A DNA stretch of 64,000 nucleotides from Polaromonas sp. CG_9.7 (GCF_015752205.1 NZ_JADOVG010000012.1:1-64000), one strand, 5' to 3'; shown: positions 8,999-19,677, counted from the first letter of the stretch. The notes: a model not told the origin generated them from the sequence alone. Translations and numbers: made by a program.

Positions 8999-9880
8999 AT
9001 GTCAGCTTTGGTCATTAAAAACACCATGCCGACCATCAACGTGACCACCAACACATTGTTTTTTATGCGCTGTGCGAAACCAATGGCGTGGACATGCCTT
9101 GTCGCCTCCACCTGCCTGAGCGTAGCGGCGCAGGACAAAACCGGCGGAAATCTCCCGACGGTCACGATCTCGGCCAAGGCGAACCCCGACCCTGTCGAAA
9201 AATCCTACCGGAAAATGATCAGCGCAATGGACCTGTTCGAGCAGGAGCGCGGCCTGCGCGCACCCGACGCATCGCTGCGCTTCAAGCTGCTGCCGCGCCG
9301 TCCGGACACTGACCTGCAACGCATCGAGATGGAAGTGGTCGGCTCCACGGTGGATTTTCAGGTGCCGATTGCGCCCGACCAGACATTTACCCTGGCGCGC
9401 AACCAGAAGGCTTATGACGAAAACGCCCAGGTGTCGCCCAACCGCAGGGCGCAAAGCATGACCTGGCGCAGCGAGGTGAAGACGCCCGGTCTGCCGCCCG
9501 ACACCCGGCGTTTGGGCGATCTGCGCATGGAGTGCCGGGTGGGCATGGAAGCCGGCCTGATTTCCAACCGCAGCAACATCGTCGGCCGAATGGTCAAGGC
9601 CTTGCTGGACACGCCGGCCTACTGCGACCGGCAGCTGCCGCTCTACCTGTTCTTTGCCGACCGGCCACTCTTCAGCGTCACCCTGGTCGCCGGGCCGCGC
9701 CGCGAAATCCTGCCCATCGACATGCTCTACGCAGCCGCCAGCGACGACCCGAAGCTCAAGGATGAACTGCCCTATTGCGATTGCGAGGTGCTGGTAGACC
9801 GCACCTATGTGCTGCCGCTCGGCGACCGCAGCTGGCCGGACGACACGCGGGTCGAATTTGAGTACATGGAGGACGAATGA
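8999..9880 (+). CDS. Exported hypothetical protein (293 aa)
   Basis: Protein with a long N-terminal region. The real signal peptide is probably the stretch MAWTCLVASTCLSVAAQ near residues 29-45, so translation may start at an internal ATG (residue 23 or 29) rather than at 8999. The mature part is rich in charged residues and prolines, with cysteines in LRMECRVG, AYCDRQ and PYCDCEV. No known domain is recognised. Its stop overlaps the start of the following lipoprotein gene (ATGA), suggesting a two-gene envelope unit. Confidence 0.7.
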   Translation: MSALVIKNTMPTINVTTNTLFFMRCAKPMAWTCLVASTCLSVAAQDKTGGNLPTVTISAKANPDPVEKSYRKMISAMDLFEQERGLRAPDASLRFKLLPRRPDTDLQRIEMEVVGSTVDFQVPIAPDQTFTLARNQKAYDENAQVSPNRRAQSMTWRSEVKTPGLPPDTRRLGDLRMECRVGMEAGLISNRSNIVGRMVKALLDTPAYCDRQLPLYLFFADRPLFSVTLVAGPRREILPIDMLYAAASDDPKLKDELPYCDCEVLVDRTYVLPLGDRSWPDDTRVEFEYMEDE

Positions 9881-10266
9881 AGTGCCTGATGCAGTTGCCT
9901 GTCGCTTTGCGCAGTGGCTCCGTCATGGCCGGAGTGCTGGCATCGTGCCTGTGGCTTGCCGGGTGTGCCGGCGCTTTGGGGTTTACAGGTGCAGGAGACA
10001 GCACGCACCCCTTTCGCGACCCCGGCCTGTCGATGCAAGCGGCCATGCAAGCCGTCGCCACCGGCACATCAAACCAGCAAGATGTGATGGCAGCCCTGGG
10101 CTCGGCCACGGTGGTCAGGTTCGACAGCGGCTATGAAGTCTGGGTTTACCGCAAGAATCCGCTCAGGAGCGAGCCGGCGAATGCAGAATTCGTCATCTTG
10201 TTTGACCCGTCAGGCCACGTGAAAAAATCGCGCTTTCGCCCCGCCTATGCGCCAAAGGGCAGCTGA
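9877..10266 (+). CDS. Small lipoprotein, SmpA/BamE-like
   Basis: Lipoprotein of 129 residues. A hydrophobic leader ends in the lipobox LAGC (Cys near residue 30). After it come a segment of the form G-T-S-x-x-D-V-M-A-A-L-G-x-A, a strand with Y-E-V-W-V-Y, and a late F-V-I-L-F-D-x-x-G-x-V. That is the order of the BamE/SmpA-OmlA fold, in which a helix pair precedes a short beta-sheet. It is too divergent to call BamE. It is translationally coupled to the exported protein upstream. Confidence 0.7.
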   Translation: MKCLMQLPVALRSGSVMAGVLASCLWLAGCAGALGFTGAGDSTHPFRDPGLSMQAAMQAVATGTSNQQDVMAALGSATVVRFDSGYEVWVYRKNPLRSEPANAEFVILFDPSGHVKKSRFRPAYAPKGS

Positions 10267-10327
10267 ACCCAAGCGCTGAATGAATGGCGCGGACAGGCAT
10301 TGCGTCCGACAACACAATTGAGCGAAA

Positions 10328-10390
10328 AAATCATCTTGCTATATTTTTAATAGCTGCCTACGCAATTCCACCGTGCGCAAATGCCGTATT
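10328..10390 (-). repeat. Dispersed hairpin repeat, family A, copy 3 (minus orientation)
   Basis: Read on the minus strand: TTTGCGCA, a short loop, TTGCGTAGGC, then AGCTATTAAAAATATAGCA. Stem and right-hand motif both fit the family. It lies in a 413-bp spacer without a gene between the lipoprotein and ruvB. Confidence 0.65.
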
Positions 10391-10462
10391 TGATACACAA
10401 AGCGCAACCACACAGATCACTTTTCAGGTGAACTTGCATGGCAGGTGCCAGCATTGGCCTGG

Positions 10463-10612
10463 CCCCTTCTCTCATCCCTGCCCCTTCTGTGATCCGTGTC
10501 TCTTCTGTCATCCCTGCCCGTTCAGTCATCCCGGGCTCGACCCGGGATCCATGCCTCCACCAGCACAGGCACGCATTGCAGATTCCCGGATCAAGTCCGG
10601 GGCAGGCTCAAC
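10463..10612. repeat. Four tandem 18-bp units running into GTCATCCCGG-type palindromic repeats
   Basis: Four consecutive 18-bp units start at 10463, 10481, 10499 and 10517, with consensus CCCCTTCTGTCATCCCTG and one to four mismatches each. The fourth unit runs into a palindrome (CCCGGGCTCGACCCGGG, 10530-10546). An inverted counterpart (CCCGGATCAAGTCCGGGG) follows near 10586-10603. Together they form a repeat mosaic that fills most of the spacer downstream of ruvB. No open frame here has coding character. Confidence 0.75.
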
Positions 10613-10679
10613 CTACAAAGACAAAAGAGAATGCGAAGAGCTTCAGGAAACTCAATAGTTACCTCAAAGCAATCTCCGA

Positions 10680-11747
<1,068 letters not shown>

Positions 11748-11753
11748 GGTTTT

Positions 11754-12146
11754 TCAGACCTTCAAAATAGGGCCGGGGTAACTGGCCAGCAGGGCATCGG
11801 CCGTGACCAGCGTCAGGTCTTCGCGCATGGCCTGGGCCAGCAGCAGGCGGTCAAACGGGTCTTTGTGCAGATCGGGAAGGTTGCGAACGTCCATGGCGTG
11901 CAAGGAAGTGATCACCAGTTCCTGGTAGCCGTTGTCCAGCATGCCGGCTCGCCATTCCTGAACATCAATCGCCAGATCCTTGCGTGGCCGACTCAGCTTG
12001 ATGCTGATTTCCCAAATGCTGACAGTGCTGAAATACAGCGTGTTTGCCGTATCACGCATCAGCCGGTCTGCTTGTTCAGGCAGGCGCTCCGGAAACAAGG
12101 CCGCCCATAACAGCAGGTGGGTGTCGAGCAAAAGGCGCTGGCTCAC
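11754..12146 (-). CDS. PIN-domain toxin, VapC-like
   Basis: PIN-fold ribonuclease of 130 residues. The four acidic positions expected for catalysis are present: LLDTHLLLW near residue 8, a glutamate in STVSIWEISIK, DPFDRLLLAQA near 100, and LVTADALL near 115. This is the COG3744 type of VapC-like toxin, paired with Phd/YefM-type antitoxins. It starts at a GTG that overlaps the antitoxin stop (GTGA). The pair sits between ruvA and ruvB, so toxin translation, antitoxin translation and ruvB are probably coupled. Confidence 0.88.
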   Translation of the reverse strand: MSQRLLLDTHLLLWAALFPERLPEQADRLMRDTANTLYFSTVSIWEISIKLSRPRKDLAIDVQEWRAGMLDNGYQELVITSLHAMDVRNLPDLHKDPFDRLLLAQAMREDLTLVTADALLASYPGPILKV

Positions 12147-12394
12147 AGCGTGCCGTTGCCATTGAACAGGTCTTCGATTTCCTTGGCATACATCGTGTCG
12201 AAGTCTTCAGGGATTTTCCCCTTGCCTTTCATGAACCCCAGACGCTGCGGCGTGTGCGGCGTCTCGGGCTCGATCGGCACGACCCGCACCATCGGCTTGC
12301 CCGCCTTGGCGATGATGAAGGATTCGCCCTTGGCGGCCCGATCCACCAGCCGCGACAAATGGGTTTTGGCTTCATGGATGTTGACGGTTTGCAT
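12143..12394 (-). CDS. Phd/YefM-type antitoxin
   Basis: Antitoxin of 83 residues. The N-terminus (MQTVNIHEAKTHLSRLVDRA) followed by GESFIIAKAGKPMVRVVP is the canonical Phd/YefM DNA-binding fold. The C-terminal third, with acidic and aromatic residues, would bind the toxin. The start ATG at 12394 has an AGGAG ribosome-binding site; a TTG three bases upstream is unlikely. Such proteins repress their own operon, so this insertion could place ruvB under autoregulation by the antitoxin. Confidence 0.9.
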   Translation of the reverse strand: MQTVNIHEAKTHLSRLVDRAAKGESFIIAKAGKPMVRVVPIEPETPHTPQRLGFMKGKGKIPEDFDTMYAKEIEDLFNGNGTL

Positions 12395-12472
12395 CAAAAA
12401 CTCCTTGTGAACTAAGTCGGGTTAGTTTATCCAATCCCATGAAGAACCATCTACCAAGCCTGACGTCCCGGA

Positions 12473-13045
12473 TTATTTCCCCAGACTCTTCAACGCCAGC
12501 TTGATACCCTCGCTCACGCCAACGTCCTGCGGCAGCGCCTTGAGCGCCAGCGCCGCATCCTTGTCGCTGTAGCCCAGCGCGACCAGTGCCTGCAGGATGT
12601 CGAGCTGCGCTTCGTTGGTCACGCTGGCCTGCGCACCGATGTCGGCGCCGAGCTTGCCTTTCAACTCCAGCAGCAGGCGCTCGGCGGTTTTCTTGCCGAT
12701 GCCGGGCACCTTGATGATGCGGCCGGTTTCTTGCAAAGTTACCGCCTGCGCCAGATCGGCCACGCTCATGCCGCTGAGTACGCTGAGCGCCATGCGCGGA
12801 CCGATGCCGGTGATCTTGATCAGCAGGCGAAAGGCGGCGCGCTCGGCGGTGTTGCCAAACCCATAGAGCAGCTGCGCGTCTTCCCGCACGATGAAATGCG
12901 TGTGCAGGCTGACTTTTTCGCCCAGCCCCGGCAGGTTGTAAAAGGTGCTCATGGGCACCAGCACCTCGTAGCCGACGCCATGGCAGTCCACCAGGATTTC
13001 GGGCGGGTTTTTTTCGGCCAGCTGGCCAGTGAGTCTTCCTATCAT
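12473..13045 (-). CDS. ruvA: Holliday junction-binding protein RuvA
   Basis: Tetrameric junction-binding subunit of 190 residues. The start MIGRLTG is typical, and chooses the ATG at 13045 over a TTG two codons upstream. Two helix-hairpin-helix motifs are visible ([15 protein letters not shown] and [18 protein letters not shown]). A flexible linker precedes the small C-terminal domain that contacts RuvB ([19 protein letters not shown]). In most relatives ruvB follows directly; here a toxin-antitoxin pair intervenes. It is divergent from phoH across a 94-bp spacer. Confidence 0.96.
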   Translation of the reverse strand: MIGRLTGQLAEKNPPEILVDCHGVGYEVLVPMSTFYNLPGLGEKVSLHTHFIVREDAQLLYGFGNTAERAAFRLLIKITGIGPRMALSVLSGMSVADLAQAVTLQETGRIIKVPGIGKKTAERLLLELKGKLGADIGAQASVTNEAQLDILQALVALGYSDKDAALALKALPQDVGVSEGIKLALKSLGK

Positions 13046-13139
13046 GGGCAAATCTTAGCAGCCGGCCAGCGGCGCGGATTTAGGCAGACAATCGCGTTTT
13101 GCCACCCTGTTTTGACCGCCAGAGGAAACCCCGATCTTG

Positions 13140-14168
13140 ATGCTTCGTCACACCTTCACGCCGCCCAACAACACCCGCATGGCCAACCTGTGCGGACCCA
13201 TGGACATCCACATCCGCACCATCGAGGCCGGGCTGCAGGTGACGATTGCGCACCGCTTCGAGCAGTTCAAGATCGATGGCACAAAGCTGCGCGCGACCCA
13301 GGCGCTGGAAGTGCTGCAGGCGCTGTATGAAATCGCCCAGCGCCCCATCGAACCCGAAACCGTGCAGCTGATGCTGGCCGGCGACATGGCGCTGAACACC
13401 GTCGAAGGCGGGATCGCATTGACGACGCGCCGCGCCGACCTGCGCGCGCGCACCGTCAACCAGGGCACTTACCTGGAAAACATCGCCGCGCACGACATCA
13501 CCTTTGGCATCGGCCCGGCCGGCACCGGCAAGACCTACCTGGCGGTGGCCTGCGCGGTCGATGCGCTGGAACGCAGCACGGTGCAGCGCATTGTCCTGAC
13601 GCGCCCGGCGGTCGAGGCCGGTGAGCGCCTGGGCTTTTTGCCCGGCGACATGGCGCAAAAGGTCGATCCGTACTTGCGGCCGTTGTATGACGCACTGCAC
13701 GAGCTGATGGGCTTCGAGCGCGTGCAAAAAGCCTTTGAGCGCCAGCAGATCGAGATTGCACCGCTGGCCTTCATGCGCGGCCGCACGTTGAACCATGCCT
13801 TCGTCATCCTGGACGAGGCGCAAAACACCACACCCGAACAGATGAAGATGTTTTTGACACGCATCGGTTTTGGCAGCAAGGCCGTGGTGACGGGCGACGT
13901 CAGCCAGGTCGATTTGCCACGCACGCAAATGAGCGGGCTGATCGATGCCGAGCGCGTGCTCAAGCGCGTGCAGGGCATCGCCATTACCCGCCTGACCAGC
14001 GCCGACGTGGTGCGGCACCCGCTGGTGGCGCGTATCGTGGACGCCTACGACAAGACGCCGAGCAACCGGGACGATGCCAAGGCCGCGCTTGAAGCGGCAG
14101 ATGACGCTGTTGTTGTGCTGGCCACGCCCATCCGCAAGACCAGCGCCAGGAGCCGAAATGGCTCTTGA
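13140..14168 (+). CDS. PhoH-like ATPase
   Basis: Cytosolic P-loop ATPase of the PhoH family, 342 residues. Walker [12 protein letters not shown] is near residues 125-135, and Walker [22 protein letters not shown] follows. The GDVSQVDLP and SGL motifs of the family come next. The start is the ATG at 13140; an overlapping TTG at 13137 is not used. The last 11 bases overlap ybeY, the usual partner in proteobacteria, where the pair is linked to rRNA maturation. The precise role of PhoH is not established. Confidence 0.93.
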   Translation: MLRHTFTPPNNTRMANLCGPMDIHIRTIEAGLQVTIAHRFEQFKIDGTKLRATQALEVLQALYEIAQRPIEPETVQLMLAGDMALNTVEGGIALTTRRADLRARTVNQGTYLENIAAHDITFGIGPAGTGKTYLAVACAVDALERSTVQRIVLTRPAVEAGERLGFLPGDMAQKVDPYLRPLYDALHELMGFERVQKAFERQQIEIAPLAFMRGRTLNHAFVILDEAQNTTPEQMKMFLTRIGFGSKAVVTGDVSQVDLPRTQMSGLIDAERVLKRVQGIAITRLTSADVVRHPLVARIVDAYDKTPSNRDDAKAALEAADDAVVVLATPIRKTSARSRNGS

Positions 14169-14613
14169 TGCACTGAGCTTGTCGCTGCAGTTCGGAAAAT
14201 TCCCTGACGCTGCGCTGCACCGCGCCGCCCTGCCCCGGCACAGCGTCGCCCGCTGGATTCGTCACGCCTTGCAAAGCGATGCCGAAATCACCGTGCGCAT
14301 CGTTGGCCAGGAAGAAGGCCAGACGCTGAACCGCGACTACCGGGGCAAGGACTACGCCACCAATGTGCTGACCTTTGACTACACGCAAGCGCCTTATGTG
14401 ACGGCTGACCTGGTGCTGTGCGCGCCAGTAGTGGCGCGGGAAGCGCAGGAAAACGGCAAGACCCTGCAGGCGCATTACGCGCATCTGCTGGTACACGGCA
14501 CGCTGCACGCGCAAGGCTGGGACCATGAAACCAGCGACGACGATGCCCAAGAGATGGAAGCATATGAAATCGACATCCTGGCGGGTTTGGGCTTCGACAA
14601 CCCCTACCGCTGA
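14158..14613 (+). CDS. ybeY: Endoribonuclease YbeY
   Basis: Zinc-dependent single-strand endoribonuclease involved in 16S rRNA 3' processing and ribosome quality control, 151 residues. The metal-binding signature [11 protein letters not shown] is at residues 113-123 with all three histidines intact. The upstream segment [16 protein letters not shown] is also conserved. The start ATG at 14158 has a strong AGGAG just upstream and lies inside the end of phoH, so translation is coupled. A repeat-type hairpin follows the stop. Confidence 0.95.
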   Translation: MALDALSLSLQFGKFPDAALHRAALPRHSVARWIRHALQSDAEITVRIVGQEEGQTLNRDYRGKDYATNVLTFDYTQAPYVTADLVLCAPVVAREAQENGKTLQAHYAHLLVHGTLHAQGWDHETSDDDAQEMEAYEIDILAGLGFDNPYR

Positions 14614-14627
14614 CAATTTATGCATCA

Positions 14628-14690
14628 AATAGGGCACTGGCGCAACAGGGACGGGCGCCAGCAGCTATTTAAAACATAGCATTCAACGGC
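14628..14690 (+). repeat. Dispersed hairpin repeat, family A, copy 4
   Basis: Well-formed copy: GCACTGGCGC, loop AACAGGGACG, GGCGCCAGC, then AGCTATTTAAAACATAGCA. It fills the spacer between the convergent ybeY and dtd genes, where the hairpin could end both transcripts. Confidence 0.75.
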
Positions 14691-14692
14691 AT

Positions 14693-15157
14693 TTAGACAT
14701 CGGGGGCGATGTGCAGCGGAATCGTCACCGGCCCGTCATTGACCAGGTGCACCTGCATGTCGGCGGCAAACCGCCCGGTTTCGACTTGCGGGTGCAGCTT
14801 GCGCGCCTGGGCCACGAAATAATCGTAAAGCCGCCGGCCTTCGTCAGGTGCTGCCGCGCCGGTAAAGCCCGGCCGGTTGCCGCCCGACACATCGGCCGCC
14901 AACGTGAACTGGCTGACGACCAGCAACCCGCCGCGCGCACCCTGCCCGTCAAGGTCCTGCACGCTGCGGTTCATCTTGCCGGCGTCGTCGGCAAAAATGC
15001 GCAACTTGAGAAGTTTGGCGAGCAGCTTGTCGGCTTGCGCTTCCTTGTCGCCCTGTTCGGCGTAAACCAGCACCAGCAGGCCGCGCTCAATTTGTCCAAC
15101 GGTGTCGCCATTCACCACGACCCGGGCTTCGGACACACGCTGCAGCACGGCTTTCAT
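14693..15157 (-). CDS. dtd: D-aminoacyl-tRNA deacylase Dtd
   Basis: Homodimeric enzyme of 154 residues that removes D-amino acids (and glycine from tRNA-Ala) from charged tRNA. Family hallmarks: [15 protein letters not shown] at the N-terminus, [12 protein letters not shown] with the SQxT motif, and the cross-subunit Gly-x-Pro loop reading VNDGPVT near the C-terminus. The ATG at 15157 gives the normal length. It starts 19 bases after tyrS, which itself can charge D-tyrosine, so co-expression is sensible. Confidence 0.96.
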   Translation of the reverse strand: MKAVLQRVSEARVVVNGDTVGQIERGLLVLVYAEQGDKEAQADKLLAKLLKLRIFADDAGKMNRSVQDLDGQGARGGLLVVSQFTLAADVSGGNRPGFTGAAAPDEGRRLYDYFVAQARKLHPQVETGRFAADMQVHLVNDGPVTIPLHIAPDV

Positions 15158-15176
15158 GAACGACGGACCCGGCGCA

Positions 15177-16409
15177 TCAGCTGAGCGTGACCCGCACAAA
15201 CTTGCGCTTGCCGACCTGCACCACATACACGCCGGCTGGCAGCTTCAGCGCCTTGTCACTCACCACGCTCGAATCGACGCGCACGCCGCCGCCGTCAATC
15301 AGGCGACTCGCTTCGCTGCCCGAAGGCGCCAGTCCCGCCGCCTTGAGCAGCGCGCCAATGCCCAGCGGCGCGCCGGACAGCGTCACCTCGGCAATCTCGT
15401 CAGGCACGCCGCCCTTGCTGCGGTTGATGAAGTCCTGTTCGGCGACGTCAGCAGCAGCCGCTGAATGAAAGCGTGCCGTGATTTCCTTGGCCAGCGCCAC
15501 CTTGGCGTCTTTCGGGTTGCGGCCGTCAGCCACTTCGGCCTTGAGCGCGGCAATGTCGGCTTCGCTTTGGAACGACAGCAGCGTGTACCACTTCCACATC
15601 AGCACGTCGGACACCGACAGCACCTTGGCAAACATGCTGTTGGGGTCTTCGGAAATGCCGATGTAGTTGTTCTTGCTTTTCGACATCTTCTCGATGCCGT
15701 CCAGACCTTCGAGCAGCGGCATGGTCAGAATGCACTGCGGCTCCTGGCCATATTCCTGCTGCAGGTGCCGGCCCATCAGCAAATTGAACTTCTGGTCCGT
15801 ACCGCCGAGTTCCAGATCGCTCTTGAGCGCCACCGAGTCATAACCCTGCAGCAGCGGGTACAAAAACTCATGCACGCTGATCGGCGTTCCGGCGTGGAAA
15901 CGGTCATGAAAGTCGTTGCGCTCCATCATCCGTGCCACGTTGTAGCGCGAAGCCAGCTGGATCAGCCCACGCGCGCCCAGCGGATCGCACCATTCGCTGT
16001 TGTAGCGAATCTCGGTCTTGGCCGGGTCCAGCACCAGGCTGGCCTGGCGGTAGTAGGTTTCGGCATTCACCTTGATCTGCTCGGCCGTGAGCGGCGGGCG
16101 GGTGGTGTTGCGCCCCGACGGGTCGCCAATCAGCGTGGTGAAGTCGCCGATCAAAAAGATCACCGTATGCCCCAGGTCTTGCAACTGGCGCATCTTGTTC
16201 AGCACCACGGTGTGGCCGATGTGGATGTCGGGCGCGGTCGGGTCCAGCCCGAGCTTGATGCGCAACGGCACGCCGGTGGCTTCGCTGCGGACCAGTTTTC
16301 GCGTCCATTCGTCCTGCGGAATCAACTCGTCACAGCCTCGCAGAGAGACGGCTAGCGCCGTCTTAACACGCTCAGACAGAGGATTGTTTGTAACAGGCAC
16401 TTGATTCAT
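15177..16409 (-). CDS. tyrS: Tyrosyl-tRNA synthetase
   Basis: Class I synthetase of 410 residues, of the TyrZ-like bacterial branch. The HIGH motif is DIHIGHT near 61-67 and the KMSKS motif is EKMSKSKNN near 240. The tyrosine-pocket motif GSDQ appears as [15 protein letters not shown]-terminal S4 RNA-binding domain follows ([17 protein letters not shown]). The start ATG at 16409 (MNQVPVT) gives the family length; the longer upstream frame is not needed. It is divergent from the M23 peptidase gene. Confidence 0.96.
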   Translation of the reverse strand: MNQVPVTNNPLSERVKTALAVSLRGCDELIPQDEWTRKLVRSEATGVPLRIKLGLDPTAPDIHIGHTVVLNKMRQLQDLGHTVIFLIGDFTTLIGDPSGRNTTRPPLTAEQIKVNAETYYRQASLVLDPAKTEIRYNSEWCDPLGARGLIQLASRYNVARMMERNDFHDRFHAGTPISVHEFLYPLLQGYDSVALKSDLELGGTDQKFNLLMGRHLQQEYGQEPQCILTMPLLEGLDGIEKMSKSKNNYIGISEDPNSMFAKVLSVSDVLMWKWYTLLSFQSEADIAALKAEVADGRNPKDAKVALAKEITARFHSAAAADVAEQDFINRSKGGVPDEIAEVTLSGAPLGIGALLKAAGLAPSGSEASRLIDGGGVRVDSSVVSDKALKLPAGVYVVQVGKRKFVRVTLS

Positions 16410-16528
16410 AAGGGTTTTTCCAGGGGTCGCGTGATGTCTTACAGATATAATTCCGACTTTCCTACGCCGGGCCGCCATTTTAAAGGCCCTACTGATCGCT
16501 GGCGAGGAAGCCAAAATTTTCGAGTTCG

Positions 16529-18028
16529 ATGCTCACCGGCGCTGGCAAAACGCCTGGTAACGGTATCGATCGACCTGTCATCATTGCCCGGCCGCTCCTG
16601 AAAGCCCCGTGCACTTTAGTTGGGATTCACGTTTTGCGCCTGCCCGTCGCCTCCTATGTTCCATTGACCTTTTCTCGAGTGCTGACCGCTGTTGGCGAAA
16701 GCCTGCGCCGCCACCCCCGGCGCATCACTGGCAGCTTGGCCATGCTGCTTCTGGGAACCGGCGTGACGGCTTTCGGGGTTGCGCCGCTGGCGCCCGATGC
16801 TGCCGACCTGCCGGTCCGCCAGGTGCTCGAAGCGATTAAGCCGCTGGCTTCCGCGTCCGCCCAGGCCCAGACCGAGGCGCTGGCGGGCTTCAGCTTCAAA
16901 CTGTTCCGCACCGAGGCCACGCGCAGCAGCGACACCGCCAGCGCACTGCTCAAGCGTCTGAACCTTGATGACGCAGAAGCCGATGCTTTTTTGCGCAGCG
17001 ACCCCAACGCGCAACTGATTCTGGGCGGCCAGCCGGGGAAAAATGTAACAGTTGAAGCCAGTGAGCGTCAGCAATTGCTCAAGCTCAGCATGCGCTGGCC
17101 GACTGACGACGAACAGATGTTCCAGCGCCTGGTGATCGAGCGCAGCAGCACGGGCTTTACGTCGCGCATTGAAACCGCGCCCTACACCCGCTCTGCCCGG
17201 CTCGCCAGCGCCGCCATCCAGTACACGTTGTTTGGCGCCATTGACGATGCGCGTATTCCTGACGGTGTCGGCGTGCAGATCGCGGAAATCTTCGCCACCG
17301 ACATCGACTTTCGCCGCTCACTGCGCAAGGGCGACCGCTTCAACGTGGTGTATGAAACGCTAGAAGCCGATGGCGAAACCATGCGTTCCGGCCGCGTGCT
17401 GTCCGCCGAGTTTGTCAACAACGGCAAGACGTTCCAGGCCATGTGGTTCCAGCCACCGGGCAAGGATTCCGCCGGCATGGAGATCAAGGGCGGCTACTAC
17501 ACGCTGGACGGCCAGAGCCTGCGCCGCTCTTTCCTGAGTTCCCCGGTCGAGTACTCGCGCATCAGCAGTGGCTTCGCGATGCGCTTTCATCCGGTGCTGA
17601 AAACCTGGCGCGCCCACAATGGCACCGACTTTGCCGCCACCACCGGCACACCCGCCCGCACCATCGGCGACGGCGTGGTCGAGTTCGCCGGCGTGCAAAA
17701 CGGTTATGGTAATGTGGTTTTCGTGAAGCACCGAAACAACATGGAAACCGTTTACGCCCACCTGAGCAAGATCAATGTCCAGGCCGGCCAGACCGTGACG
17801 CAGGGCCAGACCATCGGTTTGGTCGGATCCACGGGCTGGGCCACAGGCCCGCACCTGCATTTCGAGGTGCGCGTCAATGGCGTCCAGGAAGACCCGATGA
17901 CGATTGCCCGAGAAAGCGAAGTGGTGCCGGTTCCGGCCGCCGCGCTGCCGCAATTCAAGCAGCTGGCGAATGGTTTTCGCAACCAGTTGCAGGCGGCCGC
18001 CACCATCGACGTGAACCGCGCCGAATAA
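16529..18028 (+). CDS. M23-family murein endopeptidase with membrane anchor
   Basis: Envelope protein of up to 499 residues. A membrane segment (LAMLLLGTGVTAFGVAPLAP) follows a basic stretch. The middle part is an OapA/LysM-like region. The C-terminus is a LytM-type peptidase with the zinc ligands HNGTDFA and HLHFEV. It is probably a cell-wall hydrolase or its activator. The true start is uncertain: the first 35 residues look non-coding, and a TTG at 16634 or GTG at 16680 would give the more usual N-terminus. anmK follows by 41 bases, a murein-recycling neighbour. Confidence 0.9.
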   Translation: MLTGAGKTPGNGIDRPVIIARPLLKAPCTLVGIHVLRLPVASYVPLTFSRVLTAVGESLRRHPRRITGSLAMLLLGTGVTAFGVAPLAPDAADLPVRQVLEAIKPLASASAQAQTEALAGFSFKLFRTEATRSSDTASALLKRLNLDDAEADAFLRSDPNAQLILGGQPGKNVTVEASERQQLLKLSMRWPTDDEQMFQRLVIERSSTGFTSRIETAPYTRSARLASAAIQYTLFGAIDDARIPDGVGVQIAEIFATDIDFRRSLRKGDRFNVVYETLEADGETMRSGRVLSAEFVNNGKTFQAMWFQPPGKDSAGMEIKGGYYTLDGQSLRRSFLSSPVEYSRISSGFAMRFHPVLKTWRAHNGTDFAATTGTPARTIGDGVVEFAGVQNGYGNVVFVKHRNNMETVYAHLSKINVQAGQTVTQGQTIGLVGSTGWATGPHLHFEVRVNGVQEDPMTIARESEVVPVPAAALPQFKQLANGFRNQLQAAATIDVNRAE

Positions 18029-18069
18029 GCCAGCGCAGTTGCTGGCAGCGGCTGCGGCAAAATCGCTGC

Positions 18070-19209
18070 ATGCACGACTATTTCATCGGCCTGATGTCAG
18101 GCACTTCCCTTGACGGCGCCGACGGCGTGCTGGTCGATTTTTCTGGCGAAAAACTGCGTGTTGCCGCCAGCGCGAGCCAATCATTTGCCAGCAGCTTCCG
18201 GGCCGAACTGCTGGCGCTCAATACACCTTCGCACAATGAACTGCATCGCGCCGCGTTGGCAGGCAGCGAACTGGCTGCGGTGTATGCGCAGGTAGTCGCC
18301 GACCTAGTGCAACAGGCCCAGGCACGCGGAATTGCCATCGGCCAGATTCGGGCGATAGGCGCGCATGGGCAAACCGTCAGGCATCAGCCGCAGCGAATAT
18401 CCCCGGACCCTTCAGGCGTCGGGTACACGCTCCAGCTCAACAACCCTGCACTGCTGGCCGAGCTGACCGGAATCGACGTGGTGGCGGATTTTCGCAGCCG
18501 GGATGTGGCGGCAGGCGGCCAGGGCGCACCCCTGGTACCGGCGTTTCACCAAGGTGTTTTTGGCTGCGCCGACGTCGGCGTGGCGGTGTTGAATCTGGGC
18601 GGTATTTCCAATCTCAGCGTATTGCCCCCTGCAGACTCGGCACGACCGGTGGTTGGCTTTGACTGTGGCCCGGGCAATGCGCTGATGGACGCCTGGTGCC
18701 TTCAGCACACCGGCCAGCCCTTTGATGCAGGCGGTGCCTGGGCTAAAAGCGGCCAACGCATTCCTGCACTGCTCGCCAGCCTGCTGGACGATCCTTACTT
18801 TGCGCAGCCAATCCCCAAAAGCACGGGGCGGGATCTTTTCAGCCTTGCGTGGCTGGCTGAAAAGATCCGGTCTTTTGCCAGGGAACGGCCTGAGGATATT
18901 CAAAATACATTGACCGAATTGACGGTTCGCGCATGTGCTATGGGCGTTAACAGCTATGCAAAAGAGAGCAAGGAACTGATTGTCTGCGGTGGCGGCGCTT
19001 TCAATCTTCATTTGCTTGAGCGCCTGCAGGCAGCGTTGCCCTGGCTACCCGTCAGCACCTCGGACGCGCACGGTTTGGGGCCCCTTGAGGTCGAGGCCGC
19101 TGCCTTTGCCTGGCTGGCCCGTCAAATGCTCAGGCGCCAGCCGGGCAACCTGTTCGGCGTGACCGGGGCAGCCGGGGCGCGGGTGCTGGGAGCGCTGTAT
19201 CCGGCCTGA
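18070..19209 (+). CDS. anmK: Anhydro-N-acetylmuramic acid kinase
   Basis: Cytosolic murein-recycling kinase of 379 residues. It cleaves the 1,6-anhydro ring and phosphorylates the product to MurNAc-6-phosphate. The N-terminal LMSGTSLDGADGVLVDF signature is intact, with further family motifs GAHGQTVRH, VADFRSRDVAAGGQGAPL and the C-terminal ICGGGAFN(x)L. Length is normal. It follows the M23 peptidase gene closely and ends at a bidirectional terminator shared with erpA. Confidence 0.95.
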   Translation: MHDYFIGLMSGTSLDGADGVLVDFSGEKLRVAASASQSFASSFRAELLALNTPSHNELHRAALAGSELAAVYAQVVADLVQQAQARGIAIGQIRAIGAHGQTVRHQPQRISPDPSGVGYTLQLNNPALLAELTGIDVVADFRSRDVAAGGQGAPLVPAFHQGVFGCADVGVAVLNLGGISNLSVLPPADSARPVVGFDCGPGNALMDAWCLQHTGQPFDAGGAWAKSGQRIPALLASLLDDPYFAQPIPKSTGRDLFSLAWLAEKIRSFARERPEDIQNTLTELTVRACAMGVNSYAKESKELIVCGGGAFNLHLLERLQAALPWLPVSTSDAHGLGPLEVEAAAFAWLARQMLRRQPGNLFGVTGAAGARVLGALYPA

Positions 19210-19247
19210 TTCCATTTGGCTGGTCGGAAGGAAATTTCCCCGCCATC

Positions 19248-19276
19248 AAAAAAGCCGCCTTTGAGGCGGCTTTTTT
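19248..19276. terminator. Bidirectional intrinsic terminator between anmK and erpA
   Basis: GCCGCC-TTTGA-GGCGGC type stem flanked by A6 on the left and T6 on the right, so it can work on both strands. It lies between the convergent anmK and erpA genes. Confidence 0.92.
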
Positions 19277-19311
19277 GTAAAAACAGCGTGAGCTGCCTGT
19301 TTATAGAATGC

Positions 19312-19677
19312 TCAGACCGAAAAGCTGGAGCCGCAGCCGCATGAACTGCTGGCATTCGGGTTCTTGATGACGAACTGAGCGCCTTCCAAATCATCTTTGT
19401 AGTCGATTTCCGCACCGACCAAGTATTGGTAGCTCATCGCGTCGATCAGCAACGACACGCCGTTCTTGGTCATGGTGGTGTCGTCTTCGTTGGTGATTTC
19501 ATCAAATGTGAAACCATACTGGAAACCCGAGCAGCCACCGCCCTGCACGAACACGCGCAGCTTCAGGTCGGGGTTTCCTTCCTCGGCAATCAGTTCGGCT
19601 ACCTTGGAAGCCGCGCTGTCGGTGAACACAAAGGGGGAAGGCATTTCAGTCTGGATATTTTCGGCAACTGCGCTCAT
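19312..19677 (-). CDS. erpA: Iron-sulfur cluster insertion protein ErpA
   Basis: A-type iron-sulfur carrier of 121 residues. The three cluster-ligand cysteines are present: C49 in [11 protein letters not shown], and C113 and C115 in SSCGCGSSF. The family insertion segment [15 protein letters not shown] is also present. It passes clusters to apo-proteins in the cytosol. It forms its own transcription unit between two terminators. ErpA, rather than IscA, is favoured by the acidic N-terminal extension and by the neighbouring ribosomal genes seen in relatives. Confidence 0.93.
   Translation of the reverse strand: MSAVAENIQTEMPSPFVFTDSAASKVAELIAEEGNPDLKLRVFVQGGGCSGFQYGFTFDEITNEDDTTMTKNGVSLLIDAMSYQYLVGAEIDYKDDLEGAQFVIKNPNASSSCGCGSSFSV

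Noticed and set aside
10463-10534. The tandem 18-bp units as a CRISPR array
   Set aside because: The units abut directly with no spacers, and no cas genes are present.
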